Source: Mermis nigrescens (Eukaryota; Nematoda; Enoplea; Mermithida; Mermithidae). Taken from it: a stretch of DNA of 64,000 bases. The translations under genes were made by a program, and so were the position numbers. The stretch lies in contig JAVLUZ010000145.1 of assembly GCA_036768485.1 (NCBI GenBank), positions 16,767,026 through 16,831,025 on the forward strand, in the 5' to 3' direction. Positions 44,220 to 55,939 of this stretch are shown in pieces. The first letter of the stretch is position 1. Every line of letters begins with the position of its first letter. Below the pieces are notes generated by a model that was not told where the DNA came from, searched no databases, and saw only the letters and a program-made list of their open reading frames with translations.

Positions 44220-45437
44220 TAGGGATGCAGCGGATACCCGCACCCGCACCCGCACCCGCTATTACCCGCTTCTTTTTTGATACCCGCACCCGCACCCGCT
44301 ATTCCGAAATTTTGCTACCCGCACTCGCACCCGCACCCGCTAAAAATATTATGATAAAACAGCGGGTGGCGGATAATAATAATTAGAATTTACGAATAGA
44401 CAAAACGATTCTGAGGCAGTGACACGTTAATGAAAAAACCAAAATGTATAACAGTGTGTTCTAACGTACCAGTACAAATTGGAAAAGCGAACATCTACTT
44501 GTAATGAGTCATATTTTTAGGTACCCTCTGGACTGCAGATACATATTCAAGCTCTCTTATGGTTAATCCCAATTATGCGAATTATGTTTTTTAAAAAAAG
44601 AAGGGTCTAGGTGCCAGTCTTTACATGCATCAGTTCAACCACTCCAGCGCGAGTAGAGATATTATGCAGCAATGTATTGTACATTGCTTCTTTAAGACGA
44701 AGTAGGACGTTTTGGCACTGCCGTTTTGGCGCCATACTCGTTGTAATATTATTAATTATTTACATTTAATTTATGATTAAAGTATAATACAGATTCTGAA
44801 AGCTCATTCAATTTTCTACGTGATGGTACAAATTACTTTTAGAATATCTTTGAATTTAATTAGATAATTAAACGCGTCTAAAAATACACTGGATTTTCTA
44901 CAGTTTTTCAGTCGTACACAAATGAATACTCGTCGATTCTGAATATATAATTTACTTAAAAATTGCTTCAAAATTAATGTAGTTAAAATATTTTTTAAGT
45001 TGCTGGCGCGAAAACGTCGTAGACCCTTTTTAAGAAGAGAATGATAACAACAAGTGTCTAAAAATTGTATTCTGCAAAGTGCAAATATATTACTCATATT
45101 GGTCAATGGTTCAATCATTGACAATTTACTTATCTTTAGTTCGCAAATTTAATTCATTGAGAGAGTAGTCTGCAAAGAAAAAGACAATCAGCTTGAAGAT
45201 TAATATGAATTTTGCACACAGTAAATAACTGCATTAAGCGGACAAAAAATGGAGCATTTTTAGTCCTATTTATATTATGCTATATCTCACTGCTAAACCC
45301 GCCACCCGCCACCCGTACCCGCTATTTTTAAGGTGCGACACCCGCACCCGTACCCGCACCCGCTAAAGCAAAATTTTGGTACCCGCACCCGCACCTGCAC
45401 CCGCTATTCCAAAAAATGTGCACCCGCTGCATCCCTA
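44220..45437. mobile_element. hAT element with ACCCGC subterminal arrays
   Basis: Tips TAGGGATGCAGCGGATACCC and the inverse CCCGCTGCATCCCTA, with the perfect 8-bp duplication CTGTATAC (44212-44219 and 45438-45445). Each end has an array of ACCCGC hexamers, with a TTTTTT tract at the left. The interior is AT-rich and non-coding. It lies just after the LINE 3' end. Confidence 0.9.
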
Positions 45438-45689
45438 CTGTATACATAATTATAACGTGGCTATCCTAATACATATGTGAACCAGCTACACCAATGCTGG
45501 TTCGCAGCTCCGTTTTTTCTACATCTAGGGGTTTTTATGAAGCGAAATTTGAAGGAATGAAAAAAAATTTCGGGATTGGTTCACATTATGGACAAATTTT
45601 GCAATGCAACGCCGGATTAATTTATTCTTAATGCTTTTTACTATGTTCCCAGCGCGCCGCACCGATTGCATCACTTTTATCGACAACTT

Positions 45690-46545
45690 GGGCAAAACTT
45701 AAGAATATGGTACTTTTAGAAAAGGAGCAAAACGAATACGACATGCCAAAATCTTTTTGCCAAACTGGTACAACATGATAAATTGAAGCGCAAAAAAATT
45801 GGTGAAAATCTGAGCCATACTTGCAAATATGCGGGCAACTCTCGATTTAAGTGTTGGGTGGGGCGGTTAAACGGCTCGATCCAAGGACTTACACATTTGT
45901 CAGAAATAAATAATATGGGCTGAAATTACGGAAGGAAGCATAGCAATGAAGGAGAAAAAAGAAAAAAGGCGAGGAAACCTGTTCGAAATTTCAAAAATTA
46001 AAAAAAATTTCATATTTTTCGCATGTTTTTTTGGTTCTACTTGATAAGATATACAAAAATCTAAGTTTTGGCTTCTATTATACTTAGGCTTAGGCTTAGT
46101 GTATCTGAAAAGGTGTTTTAAGCTGCTTAGGTCGAGGTCGCTCCCGCTCAGGTCGATGTATAGATGCTCAGATCGATGTAGATGCTTAGATCGATGTATA
46201 GATGCTTAGGTCGATGTATAGATGATTAGGTAGATGTATAGATGATTAGATCGATGTATAGATGCTTAGGTCGATGTATAAATGCTTAGGTCGATGTATA
46301 GACGCTTAGGTCGACGTAAATTGGGTATCTACATTTGATTCTGCATTCAGCTGTTTGAATCTTTAAATACTTAGGTCGAGAAGAGGCTAATTAACGAAAC
46401 CCATAGCTTTTTGTAATATTAATCATAGACGGATGAAATTTTTTTCCGCGCTTTCTTTCAACATGTTCTAAGTACTGAGCGAAAAATCCGCTCTTCTGAA
46501 GTTCATTTCTTAGTACTTGGAAAGTACCATATTCTTAAGTTACTC
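45690..46545. mobile_element. TIR element with 9-bp duplication and 20-bp minisatellite, copy 2
   Basis: The ends (g)GGCAAAACTTAAGAATATGG and CCATATTCTTAAGTTACTC are inverted, with the perfect 9-bp duplication CGACAACTT (45681-45689 and 46546-46554). Minisatellite units CTTAGGTCGATGTATAGATG run at about 46121-46315. It is a sister of 27690-28836 and lacks that copy's nested MITE. It split a member of the 26.3-kb tandem-repeat family. Confidence 0.85.
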
Positions 46546-46928
46546 CGACAACTTGCTCTAAAACTTCATTATTACTGAAAATCCTCATCTACTGAATGAA
46601 TTTAGTCAATTTTTGTGATGCAAAAATGATATAGATGCAAAGAATAAATGTGGGGTGTTTAATCCGCACGCTTGGAACTACGACATAGTTTTTACTAATT
46701 AATTACTATGATAACGCCGAATATTTAGCGAATTTCTTTTACAAAATCGAAGGGGAGTGAAGGAAGAAAATCGTTCTAAGGTTTTATTTCGGGGTACTAT
46801 TTTCCCCCTGAACTCATAAACGGCACTGCTTGGGTAACAACGTTGGTACCCAATTTTTTTAAATATTAACGTTGGTACCTAACGCATGCCCCGCATCCGT
46901 TTGGTCCAACGTTTTTCCGTTCGCTGTT

Positions 46929-47002
46929 TCTGGGGATCGAAGCTATGGGCGCAAACCACCTTAGCAACTTAAGACGGCGCTCCGAGCTACTCGGCCACGC
47001 AT
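46929..47002 (-). other. tRNA-Leu-like sequence (pseudo)
   Basis: The reverse strand shows CGTGGCCGAGTAGCTCGGAG (a good tRNA-Leu D-arm/box A), CTTAAGT with anticodon TAA, a long variable arm and a weak box B (GCTTCGATCCCC). Acceptor pairing is not evident, so a decayed tRNA-Leu or SINE head is likelier than a working gene. Confidence 0.5.
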
Positions 47003-47576
47003 CTGAATTCTGAAATTCTAACTGATAGCTATAAATTGACAACTGTACAGTAAATGGGTTTTATTGCATTTTTGAACTTTCTGACCGTCTTATTTATCCG
47101 TCTTATGCGTGTACGATCAATCCGTCTTACATAATTGGCAAGATGCAAAAATAAAAAAAGAAAATCTTGCATAGAAATCTGGGAAGTCTGGAGGATAGCC
47201 TTTTCGGCTCAGAAAACTAGCTGTAGAGCCGTTTTGGACTCAAAAACATACCTTGGGAGTTCAGAAATGCTATATAGTTGTTTTTTTCATGAGTTTCGAA
47301 ATGGTTTATAGTTATTTTACCGACTCCAAAATGGGCTAAATAGTTTTAGTTCGGAAAGGCTATATAGCTACGTTTATGAGTTCAAAAAGACTGTATTTGC
47401 CGCAAATCTTCGAAAACGATGGTTTTAAGGCGATGCCATCGTTTTTTGTTGTAGAATCCATTGTTAAGTAGCTATCCTCAAATTTCTGCTTTTCACCCCT
47501 CCCAGAAGGTTTGACCTTGCGCACCTAAGGATGCATTCCTGGATATATTATTATTCAATATTTCAGTAATTACTCG

Positions 47577-48089
47577 ATGGCGACTGCAGATAAATCAAGC
47601 GACCCTGAAGCAGTGTCGGCGTTTGCTAACTTTCTTCTTTCGCCAGCGAGCCGTTCTAGTAGTCTCATTGAGGATTACACTAAAGTTTCGCGTGCATTAT
47701 GCACGCTTGATAATCAAAATCTGAAAGGCATTATGGATTTGTATTATACATTGTCGAAATACCGACGATTTTTCGATTTTGATTCACGTTTAACATCGTC
47801 CAGTTCTGACGAGTGTTATAAAAACTACCTCTTGCTCATCGAAGCTCTGCAATGCTTAAGTGAAAGAAAAGTTGATCATGACGCGACGAATGGTTTGATA
47901 AAAGAATTACTACTTATTCTTGGTGCTTGTAATGTGCAAGCATTATTAAGAGCCTACTACGAGGTTATAAATTGCTCTTTTGAACCCTCTTTACCCGAAG
48001 TCCCGAGTGAGGTTGATGAAGACGAAGGCTTGGATATTCGTATCGTTCGACTCATTAAAAACGATGAGCCTTTGGGTGCAACGATAAAA
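47577..48089 (+). CDS. MPP7: MAGUK p55 (MPP3/MPP7-type) scaffold, exon 1: L27 region and PDZ start
   Basis: This is the first coding exon of a membrane-associated guanylate-kinase scaffold of the p55 group. Such proteins organise cell-junction or synaptic complexes; the insect member Metro works with DLin-7 and Discs large. The start ATG at 47577 follows an acceptor (tattcaatatttcag, ending 47566), so there is at least one upstream 5' UTR exon. Residues about 10-130 are the helical L27 region (FANFLLSPASR, LMDLYYTLSKY-like helix, LIKELLLILGACNVQALLRA). An acidic linker EVPSEVDEDEG follows, then the PDZ start IRIVRLIKNDEPLGATIK (residues 154-171). The stretch RLxKNxEPLGATIK is diagnostic of MPP3/MPP7. 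The donor is ATAAAA|GTAACA, 171 codons, phase 0. The frame beyond is intron. Confidence 0.9.
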
Positions 48090-48225
48090 GTAACATTTAG
48101 ATTCACCTTTAGTACGGATTTGTAGCATGTAACCGAAATATAATAAGCATTGACGAATAGAACTGTTTCAATTTGTTGACCCACATATAGTTGTGTTGGT
48201 TAAAAAATTTTTTCGGTGGGAATCG

Positions 48226-48760
48226 GTGTTTTTTGTACAAGGTCCGTTTGTACATGTACAAAGATGGTCCTCAAAAGTCTTTGTACATTTTGTACATGCA
48301 AATTTTTGTGTACTATAATATAGTACAGTAGCGATTTTAGTGTGGTAAAACAGGGTTTTCAATCTTTGGTAGTGTATTCTAGCTAATTTCTGGGTTTCTG
48401 ACGCCAAAACTTAGGTACTTAAAATTGTCTCAGCGCCGGAAAATTTGACATTTTTTCATTCTAAATGCAAATTCTGTCATTTTAAACATATATAGGACAA
48501 ACAAATACTCATTCCGGCGCGAAGCGCCGAAATTTTTTGGGAATTTTACACCTTTTTACAGTTTTTGTCTTCCCAAAAGTCTTTGTACATTTTGTACACA
48601 CAAATTTTTGGTACTATAATATGGGTCGACTTTTGTTAGTGTATTTTAGCTAATTTCTGGGTCTCTAAGGGCAAAAACCACAAAGAATCGTCTTAAAACG
48701 GCGCGAAGCGCCGAAAAATTTGAAATTTTTTCTTCTGAAATGCAATTTCTGTTATTAAAT
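48226..48760. repeat. Truncated CAGTG-type hAT copies in MPP intron
   Basis: The left tip region (CGGTGTTTTTTGTACAAGG), the palindrome TTTGTACATGTACAAAG and hairpins at about 48515 and 48700 match the family at 4248-4694 and 22-23 kb. The right end is missing. Confidence 0.65.
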
Positions 48761-49230
48761 TGCTATAAAAGTAAAATCAGCCCGCATTAGCTCGATTTCA
48801 TGGCTAGAGCTTCCCTAGTTTTGGTAGGTTAGTGATTAATAATGCTTTTGGTATTATGTACTTCTTATTTCTTTCTGTACACAAAATACGAGTACATGAG
48901 AAAATCCTGTCGTCGGTTGTCCACTTGTTTAATATTTTTACGTTTATTGAGCTAAGAAAATTCATTGATTTATTTGCTTATAGCTGTAACAGATTAGGGA
49001 GGAGAAATTATAAATAGATTTTGAGCTGTCACATGTCTGATATGCATCAATGGAGCCGGGTTGGAATTTGATAGAATTTCCTTGCCGTTTATAAAATTTC
49101 TTTATTTCTCCTTTTCAAATTTATACATGAAATTCAATTCGCTATCTAACACTGCATGAACTAAAATACTCTTAGATGTGGAATAATATTTGCTTGAATG
49201 CATATGCTCAATTTGTTTTTCTCTTCAAAG

Positions 49231-49413
49231 CTTGATGAAAGGACTGGTAATTTGCTAATAGCGAGAATAATGCACGGAGGCGTTGCGGATAGAAGCGGTT
49301 GCATATCGGTTGGCGATCGGGTCGTGGAAGTCAACGGCGTCGATGTCACTGGCAAGCAACCATCTGACGTTGTTCACCTACTAAATTCATCTATAAATTT
49401 CGTCGTATTTAAA
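49231..49413 (+). CDS. MPP7: MAGUK p55 (MPP3/MPP7-type) scaffold, exon 2: rest of PDZ domain
   Basis: It encodes LDERTGNLLIARIMHGGVAD, RSGCISVGDRVVEVNGVDV, then GKQPSDVVHLLNSSINFVVFK. The segment IARIMxGGxADRSGxIxVGDxxxEVNG is close to MPP7 PDZ domains, which bind short C-terminal peptide ligands. The carboxylate-binding PLGA loop is in exon 1. The acceptor is ttttctcttcaaag (ending 49230) and the donor is TTTAAA|GTGAGT. The exon is 183 nt (61 codons), phase 0 at both ends, so skipping it would keep the frame but remove most of the PDZ domain. Confidence 0.92.
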
Positions 49414-50846
49414 GTGAGTTTTAGCCTACAGTTTATTCTGTGATGGAAAGATAACTGTGAAACTAATTCTTGTTTGTATTTCATGTGAATGTGATAGTAT
49501 TACGCTCAGTATTATAGGTCGCAATTTATATAAAACATTTAAATAAAAATTGTATCGTCCACCTCTTCGGAATATATTAAGGTGTTCAGCCTTGATAATT
49601 GTTAGAATTGATTGATACTTTGATGTATGCACAGGATCGTACATTTATTAATTTGATCCTTTGGGTCTTCCACGAGTATCAACGAAAAAAAGAAATGCTT
49701 TGGTATTTCTAAGGATCGAATAGGAATAACAGCATTGTAAATATTTACAATCATCAGATGCCAAGAGCATACCTGTTCTTGTCGTCCCAGGATGGCTACT
49801 GACCCCACACCCGCTAAATTGATGCGAATTCTCAGAATTATCGATTTTTCGAAAAATATCGTAGAAAGTAAGCTGTTTAAAACGTTTTTAGCTAAGTTTT
49901 GGCTCAGAAGTGTCATATTTTCGGCGTTTCGTGCCACTAGAATTTTTTCAAATTTTTCTGAAATTTCTTGATAATATAGAAAGAACGAGCACTGTCCAGA
50001 ACGTCAAATACAGCGTTTTTGACTTGCACTCATCGTTTTTCGCCTGAAATGCACTTTTTAAAAATTTTAGTCAAAAGCCCAAAAATAATTTTGGAAAGGT
50101 AAAAAATGCATGAAAATTGGCATCTTTTTTATTGAAAAATCTCAAAATTATCGGCGCTCCTCGCCGTAGAATAATTATTTTCGTTAATTTAGGTCCAAGC
50201 GCGGCCAAAAAAAGTCATTTTTCGTAGCTCATTAGGAGAAACAAAATTTTTTGAAAAGTTTGAATTTAATGAGCTTAACGGATAGAGCATGTATATACGG
50301 AAATGTCAGAAAATGCACTTTATTTGGTTCCCCGGCAAATATGTCATGAAATATAGGGTCACCAATTTCGCACGCCCCCCCTTTTAAAAAATCCTGCGTA
50401 CGCCCCTGTGTACATACACATGAATGGTCAAGATTGTGCAAAAATGGATGATGCAAATTTGTATACTCGTACATATAAATAATAATTGTGTTTCTGTATT
50501 GGACAATATAGATAGAAGTTATGAGTTACATACGAGTGCTCGAAATTTATATGCATACATATATGTAGTCATTTATTGGAAATTGGAATCTACATGTCTC
50601 AGTTGTAAGCATACATACATAGACAGGGCCAAAGTTTTGTAGACTATAAATTTTCAAAGGTCAGAAATGAGCCAAAAAATATTGTTAGGGGCAGAAATAC
50701 GCCATCTTCTGATTTTTTCAAAATTTTTTCCATTCACATAAAAAATCGCGAAAAAAATATGCGGGGTGTCTGATTTTGAGGGTTTCACTAAACCTTTTTT
50801 GAGGGTTTCACCAAACCTTTTTTGAGGGTTTATGTGTGGTTATGAG
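49414..50846. repeat. MPP intron with CAGGCCCGT-family remnants
   Basis: No exon is recognised. About 49940-50410 resembles the CAGGSCCGTA family ('aatggatagagcatg', ending 'gcgtacgcccctgtg') with a hairpin near 50152. The rest is unassigned. Confidence 0.45.
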
Positions 50847-51277
50847 CAGGCCCGTTTCCAGGATTTCGTTCCGGGGGGGTGGCACGACCAAAATTTTTGT
50901 AAAACATAAGGGGGATTAAAGGATGAATTGAAAAAGACGTTTTACGACCACTTGAGCTGTGTACTTCGTAAAGTTTGCTACCCAGATGCCTAAAAAGACA
51001 CCCTCTTGAACAAATCTCATTTTCTGCATAAAACTTGTACACAACAGAAGAAATAGATGCAAAATACGCTTTAGGTTGTATAAAGACTAAAAATGGAGCA
51101 TTTAAACCGGCTTGGAACTATATAGACTTTAATTATAATGAGAAATTTGGCGCGAAGTGCTGAAGTTGTTTTGCGATTTTTGCTACAAAAAACGAAGGAG
51201 GAGTGAAGGAAAAAATCATTATCATATTTCATTTGGGGGGGGCAGGTGCACCCCTATCTCCCTTGGATACGGGCCTG
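50847..51277. mobile_element. hAT-like element, CAGGCCCGTTTCC tips
   Basis: The left tip CAGGCCCGTTTCCAGG and right GGATACGGGCCTG are inverted. The flanks GTTATGAG and GGAGTGAG match at 5 of 8, a decayed target at best. A related fragment is at 16980-17240. It lies in the intron before the SH3 exon. Confidence 0.65.
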
Positions 51278-51479
51278 GGAGTGAGAGAGACGGAGATCTA
51301 GATGCGGAAAAATTTTCGAATCATCTAGGACCCTGTCTAATATTTGATTTTTATGTCTTGTGCATTTGTGCTGTACCTCATCCAAGTAGACCATTTTCGA
51401 AAATTTGTTGAAATATTGCTGCTTAGATAAGTAGCATCGTACGAAGACATATATACCTTTTTAATATATCATACAATTG

Positions 51480-51815
51480 TCATTCTAAAATTAGAATCTC
51501 AGGAATGTCGTAGAACTGTTTTTGATCTAGATATGATTTATAAAACTTTTCATGGTTGGATACTAATTGATCCTGATGACTTTTTTACTGGTACGCAATC
51601 ATCCAAAACTCCAGCTGTAAATAGTTTAAAACCCAAAAATATAAATTTCGCTTCGATATCAAAAAATATTCCTCTCCAAAAAGGGTGTTCTACGTACGAA
51701 ATTCCCTCCCAGATGAGATTATTTGTTCTTCTTCGGTAAATATCTCTCAGATAAGGGTTGAAGACTACCTTAATGCCAAAAAGTTGGCAATCAAGAGTGC
51801 AGTAGCTAGAACCTA
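51480..51815 (+). pseudogene. LINE reverse-transcriptase C-terminal fragment
   Basis: It aligns by eye with 17262-17480 ('gtaaatagtttaaaa', 'tcaaaaaatattcctctcca', 'attccctcccagatg', 'atttgttcttcttcgg'). Frames give a decayed VNSLKxK...WNSLP-like C-terminus with frameshifts. It lies about 100 bp upstream of the SH3 exon. Confidence 0.55.
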
Positions 51816-51908
51816 GAAGCCTCGTAGTCAAGAGAACAATGATCATTTGTGTCTACCTATTTTACATGATTTCATTGTCTTGGCAATAAACTTTGACTTT
51901 TGCCTTAG

Positions 51909-52216
51909 TTAATACCAAAAAGTCCGAAATTTTGTGATTCGCCGGATTCGGGTCCTATCAAGCGTCACGTTCGAGCTGCCTGCGATTACGATCCATCGCA
52001 GGATCCAACCAATCCGTGTCCGGAGGCCAGTTTGGCATTTAATTGTGGTGACATTCTACGCATTTTTGATTCTAGCGACCCAAATTGGTGGCAAGCCCGC
52101 CTAATCGATAATCCTTGCTTTTCGACTGCCTCACGATCCGATGCTGCCGTGGGTCTTATCCCGAGCGCCAGAAAATTTGAACTTGCTGGCTCCGAAAATG
52201 CTGTCAAGAACTTAAG
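51909..52216 (+). CDS. MPP7: MAGUK p55 (MPP3/MPP7-type) scaffold, exon 3: PDZ-SH3 linker and SH3 domain
   Basis: The acceptor tttgccttag ends at 51908. The frame LIPKSPKFCDSPDSGPIK follows directly on VVFK of exon 2, as FKIIP follows the PDZ in MPP7. The SH3 domain runs from about HVRAACDYDPSQDP through SLAFNCGDILRIFDSSDPNW, WQARLIDN and AAVGLIPSARKFE. The ALYDY-like start, the GDIL turn, the WWQA tryptophans and the GLIPS strand are all present. The exon ends LKNLR-like with donor TTAAG|GTTTAA, leaving two bases (308 nt) that fit the one-base start of the next exon found at 56272. The MAGUK SH3 works together with the kinase-like domain and usually lacks ordinary proline-peptide binding. The frame continuing past 52216 (FNIRPVFI) is intron. 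Confidence 0.9.
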
Positions 52217-52589
52217 GTTTAACATACGACCTGTTTTCATTTTAAAGTATTAAAGCGTTGTAAGATTATCTTGTTATTAATTTTTATTCTTATTGTGTAA
52301 ACGATCCCTGTTGTATTTAATAAGGTGGCGGCGGCTAATTTTTACTTATTCGATTTTAATTTGCAGAGGCGAAACTTGTATTTTATTTATTCTGCGTTAT
52401 TACACTTTTTGTTGCAAGTAGGTTATTTTACCGAGAGGTGATTTGGTTTTTAATGATGAGATTCGATTATTATATTTATTCAATCATTATTGCCATTTAG
52501 GTAGTCATTATATTATCAGTCACGTCGATGTTAGAAAGAACTTTTTTCGAATAATTATCTCCTGCGAATGCATGATCAGAAATTTTTTC

Positions 52590-52935
52590 ACCCCCTCTCA
52601 GAATTGGAGAATTCATGATTTCTCAAAATTTTGCTAAAATATCATGAAAATTCGTAGAAAAGGTTCTTTTTAAGATTTTTAGCTATCTATTTGTTCAAGA
52701 GTGTCAAATTTGAGGCACTTCGCGCCATATACTCATGTTTGACTATATTTTATTCAATTCGTCCGCCTTTTTTAATTTTTTTTCGAAATTTTTTATATGT
52801 TTCTATGCTCTAGAAAGATAGAGCATCGTCAGCAACGCCGTAAAATGATGTTTTTGACGCGTGTCCATCATTTTTTGGCGCAAAAAGGCACTTTAAAGTT
52901 TTACCCCCTCCCAGAATTCTAATGCTCTGCATTTC
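52590..52935. repeat. CATACATG-type repeat copy
   Basis: It shares with 10610-11150 the order 'ttcaccccctc.cagaatt', 'ttttagct.tctatttg', 'gactatattttattcaa', 'tctagaaagatagagcatcgt' and 'ccagaattct.atgct'. A hairpin half-copy is at 52714. Its ends are unclear. Confidence 0.55.
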
Positions 52936-52979
52936 TGATGCATGTTTATTTTAATGACGATTGATTCCTCTGCAGCCCC

Positions 52980-54500
52980 CGTATCCAGGGATTTATCTCA
53001 TGGGGAATCGATAAAATTTTGAAAATGTACGTATAATGCGTTCATTAAAGATTTTACGTGATAACATGATATTTTCCGACCGGTTTTTCGTTTTGGGATC
53101 CCTTCTGTAGCTTTTGTGATAAAACATAATAATTAGTGATTTGCTAAATTTTTGACATTTTTAGTCTTTTAAAGTCAATTTTGCAGGCTTTTTTGGTGAC
53201 AAACAATACAAAAACGTACATATTATAAAAATCAGACGCTAACACCGACAATTTTTGACATTTTTATCGCTTCAGCTCAATTTTCTAGCTTTCCGACAAT
53301 GAGCAATACTTGAATTATACATTGTGTCAAGTACCAGAAAATTTCGATATTTTTATCATGTTAGGCTCAATTTCGCAATTTTCTTAATAAGCGATTCAGT
53401 AATTGTATCTGGTGCGAAGCGCTGAATATTTCTGACATGTGTGTCCTTCTAAGCTCAAACACAGTTATTAAAGTCATTTTCGATGTTTTAGTTTTAAAGG
53501 CATCTTGCTAATTCGATTTTTCACGTGATTTTTCGGCAGATAAAATATTCTGCATTGCTTATATTCAGAAAGCTGTAAAATTGATTTTAAAAGAGAAAAC
53601 ATTCCGAAATTTTCTGGCGCTCAGCGCCGTATATACATAATTTCTGCTCTGCTAGTCTTCAAACGGACGCGAAATGGAGCTTGAAGGGATAAAAACATCG
53701 AAGATTTGCGGCGCTTTGCACAGCATAAAAGTATTACAATTCAGGCCCGCATCCAGAATTTTATTTCGGGGGGGGGTCGAAAAGCCGTATATCTCGTGAA
53801 CCATTGGGAGATAAGCAAAAAATAAAAGCATTTTTGAGCCTCGGCCAGTTCTATATAATGATGAGGAAAAAGTTCAAAAATAATTTCCAAAAAAACTGAA
53901 ATAAAAAAAGTAGCCTTTAAAATATTGACAACTGATTTCACATCATTCAATCGACTAATTTTTGTCTTTGTATTTAATCTTTGCGTTTTGCAAAGAAAAT
54001 CAATACATGAAATGAATTAATCGGCACGAAGGTCCAAAAAATTTTGGTATGTTCTACATAGATAGGTATCTAACTCAAATTTGAGCAATTCTGAGCGGGC
54101 TAAAATACATAAACTATAGATAGACAATAATTCGGCCGTGATGCACCGGAAAAAAATACAAATTCTTCATATTATTACTCAATTTTGAGCAGTTTTAAGC
54201 ACTTTAGTGGATAGAATCTACACCTTAAAAATAAATCCTGCGCAAAGCAATGGAAAAATGACATTCTCTCCATGTCTAACTCGGGTTTGAGCAATTTAAA
54301 TCGGCTTAGAAGAAAAAATTTATATAAACAATCAGGATCGTATCTAAGGGAGGTGAGGAAGCGGCCGCCCCCTTGGTAGGAAAAACTTTGAAAGTATGTA
54401 ATTATGCAATTATTCCGTTAAATAAATTCAAAAAATCATAAAAATGAGCCTGAAATGATTAAAATGTCGGATTGTACGGCGCCTTGCACCAGATATAAAT
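52980..54500. repeat. Degenerate repeat units built around the GC hairpin
   Basis: Successive segments (53200, 53320, 53405, 53615, 53700) each show a GGCGC...GCGCC hairpin or its remnant followed by 'gaaaatttttgacatttt...' and a '(a)gctcaatttt' word, about 100 bp apart. A CAGGCCCGCATCCAG tip starts at about 53743. No exon is seen. Confidence 0.5.
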
Positions 54501-54540
54501 TATGTATTGTTGCTTCAGGATTGATTATATGAATAAAAAT

Positions 54541-54693
54541 CATAGGTGGGCAGTAGGCAAATTATGGAGGGTGCGATGGGACTATATCGTCAAAAACAGC
54601 AACAAAAATTCAACTCTGGGATTTATCGATTTTAGGGGAGTCCGCCAGATGCTGGGGAATCTACACTCCCAGATTACCCCCACACCATTTGTG
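54541..54693. mobile_element. Short hAT element, CAYACSTGGGC relative
   Basis: Left CATAGGTGGGCAGTAGG and right CCCACACCATTTGTG, with the perfect duplication ATAAAAAT (54533-54540 and 54694-54701). It is 153 bp and has lost most of the family interior. Confidence 0.8.
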
Positions 54694-55449
54694 ATAAAAA
54701 TGTCTGCAGTCGTTTTTTTTCGATTACAGTTGATCATCCTATCCTTTTACATTTCCTATCAGATATTAGCGGCGGACGCTATCCAGTGACATGTTGAAAA
54801 GTAATAAGTTATTTCTAGAAATTTTGAAACTTTTAAAGAAATTTATTTAACAAAAATGATTCTTGAGAATGAGAAACGATAAAAAATAATTTTACACGTA
54901 AATAACGGATTTTTGAGGTTAACCTCTACAGTTTTCGAAAAATCTTAAATTCTGCCTCGTGTCTGGATATCCGAAATCCGACAATGAGTGCAGCATCAGG
55001 GCCCTTGTCTCATAGGTGACGTCTTTTGTTTCAAAAATGAAGAAAATTCTAACCATTATAGTTTTTATCGTAAAACAAAACGCCAGAAACTTTAAAACAA
55101 TTTAATCTTAATGTAGTTCTTCTTTATTTACATAAGATTGGTTATTCAGTCATCTTTTCAACTTTCGGTTTTATTCAACAATATGAAATTCGTTCAGAAT
55201 CTACTGATCCTAGATTTCAGAATTTCACCTCACCGCTGGTCCGGCTACTTACATACATATGTGACTGACATAGTGCATCAACGCAAACGAGTTTACGAAA
55301 AAAGTTAGAAACGACTAAAATAAGCCTCATGAAATAATTTTTGTCACTTTAATCATTGAATCTAACGCTATTCCCACTTGTGATAATTGCAATATGATAA
55401 TCTTAACAATCAGTTATTTGTATCCTACCTTCGACATATCATAGACTTC

Positions 55450-55895
55450 GTATAACGGTTTTTTTGTATTCGGCAAAGATTTTCTCCGATGTACAAAGAC
55501 TTTTCAGGACCGTCTTTGTACATGTACAAAGATTTTCGGAAAGACAAAAACTGTAAAAAGGTGTGAAATTCTCAATAATTTTCGGCGCTTCGCGCCGAAA
55601 TGAGTAATTGTTTGTCCTATATATGTTTAAAATGACAGAATTTGCGTTTACCATGGAAAAATGTCGAATTTTTCGGCGCTTCGCGCCGTTTTGAGACAGT
55701 TTTTAGTAATTTTTGGCAACAGAAATCCAGAAATTAGCTAAAATACACTCACTACCAAAGGTCGAAAAACCATGTTTTACCACACTAAAATCGCTACTGT
55801 ACCATATTATAGTACACAAAAATTTGCATGCACAAAATGTACAAAGACTTTTGGGGACCATCTTTGTACATGTACAAAGGGACCTTGTACCTGCT
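55450..55895. repeat. CAGTG-type hAT copy, inverted and truncated
   Basis: It starts within CGGTTTTTTTGTATTCGGCA. It has two TTTGTACATGTACAAAG palindromes (about 55516 and 55863) and hairpins at 55582 and 55674. It stops at 'gggaccttgtac' without the CACTG tip. Confidence 0.7.
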
Positions 55896-55939
55896 TCATA
55901 CATACATATCATAACCTATACTTCATATAAGCTGTACAT

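Noticed and set aside
46929..47002. Functional tRNA-Leu(TAA) gene
   Set aside because: D-arm and anticodon loop are convincing, but acceptor and T-arm pairing could not be shown by eye.
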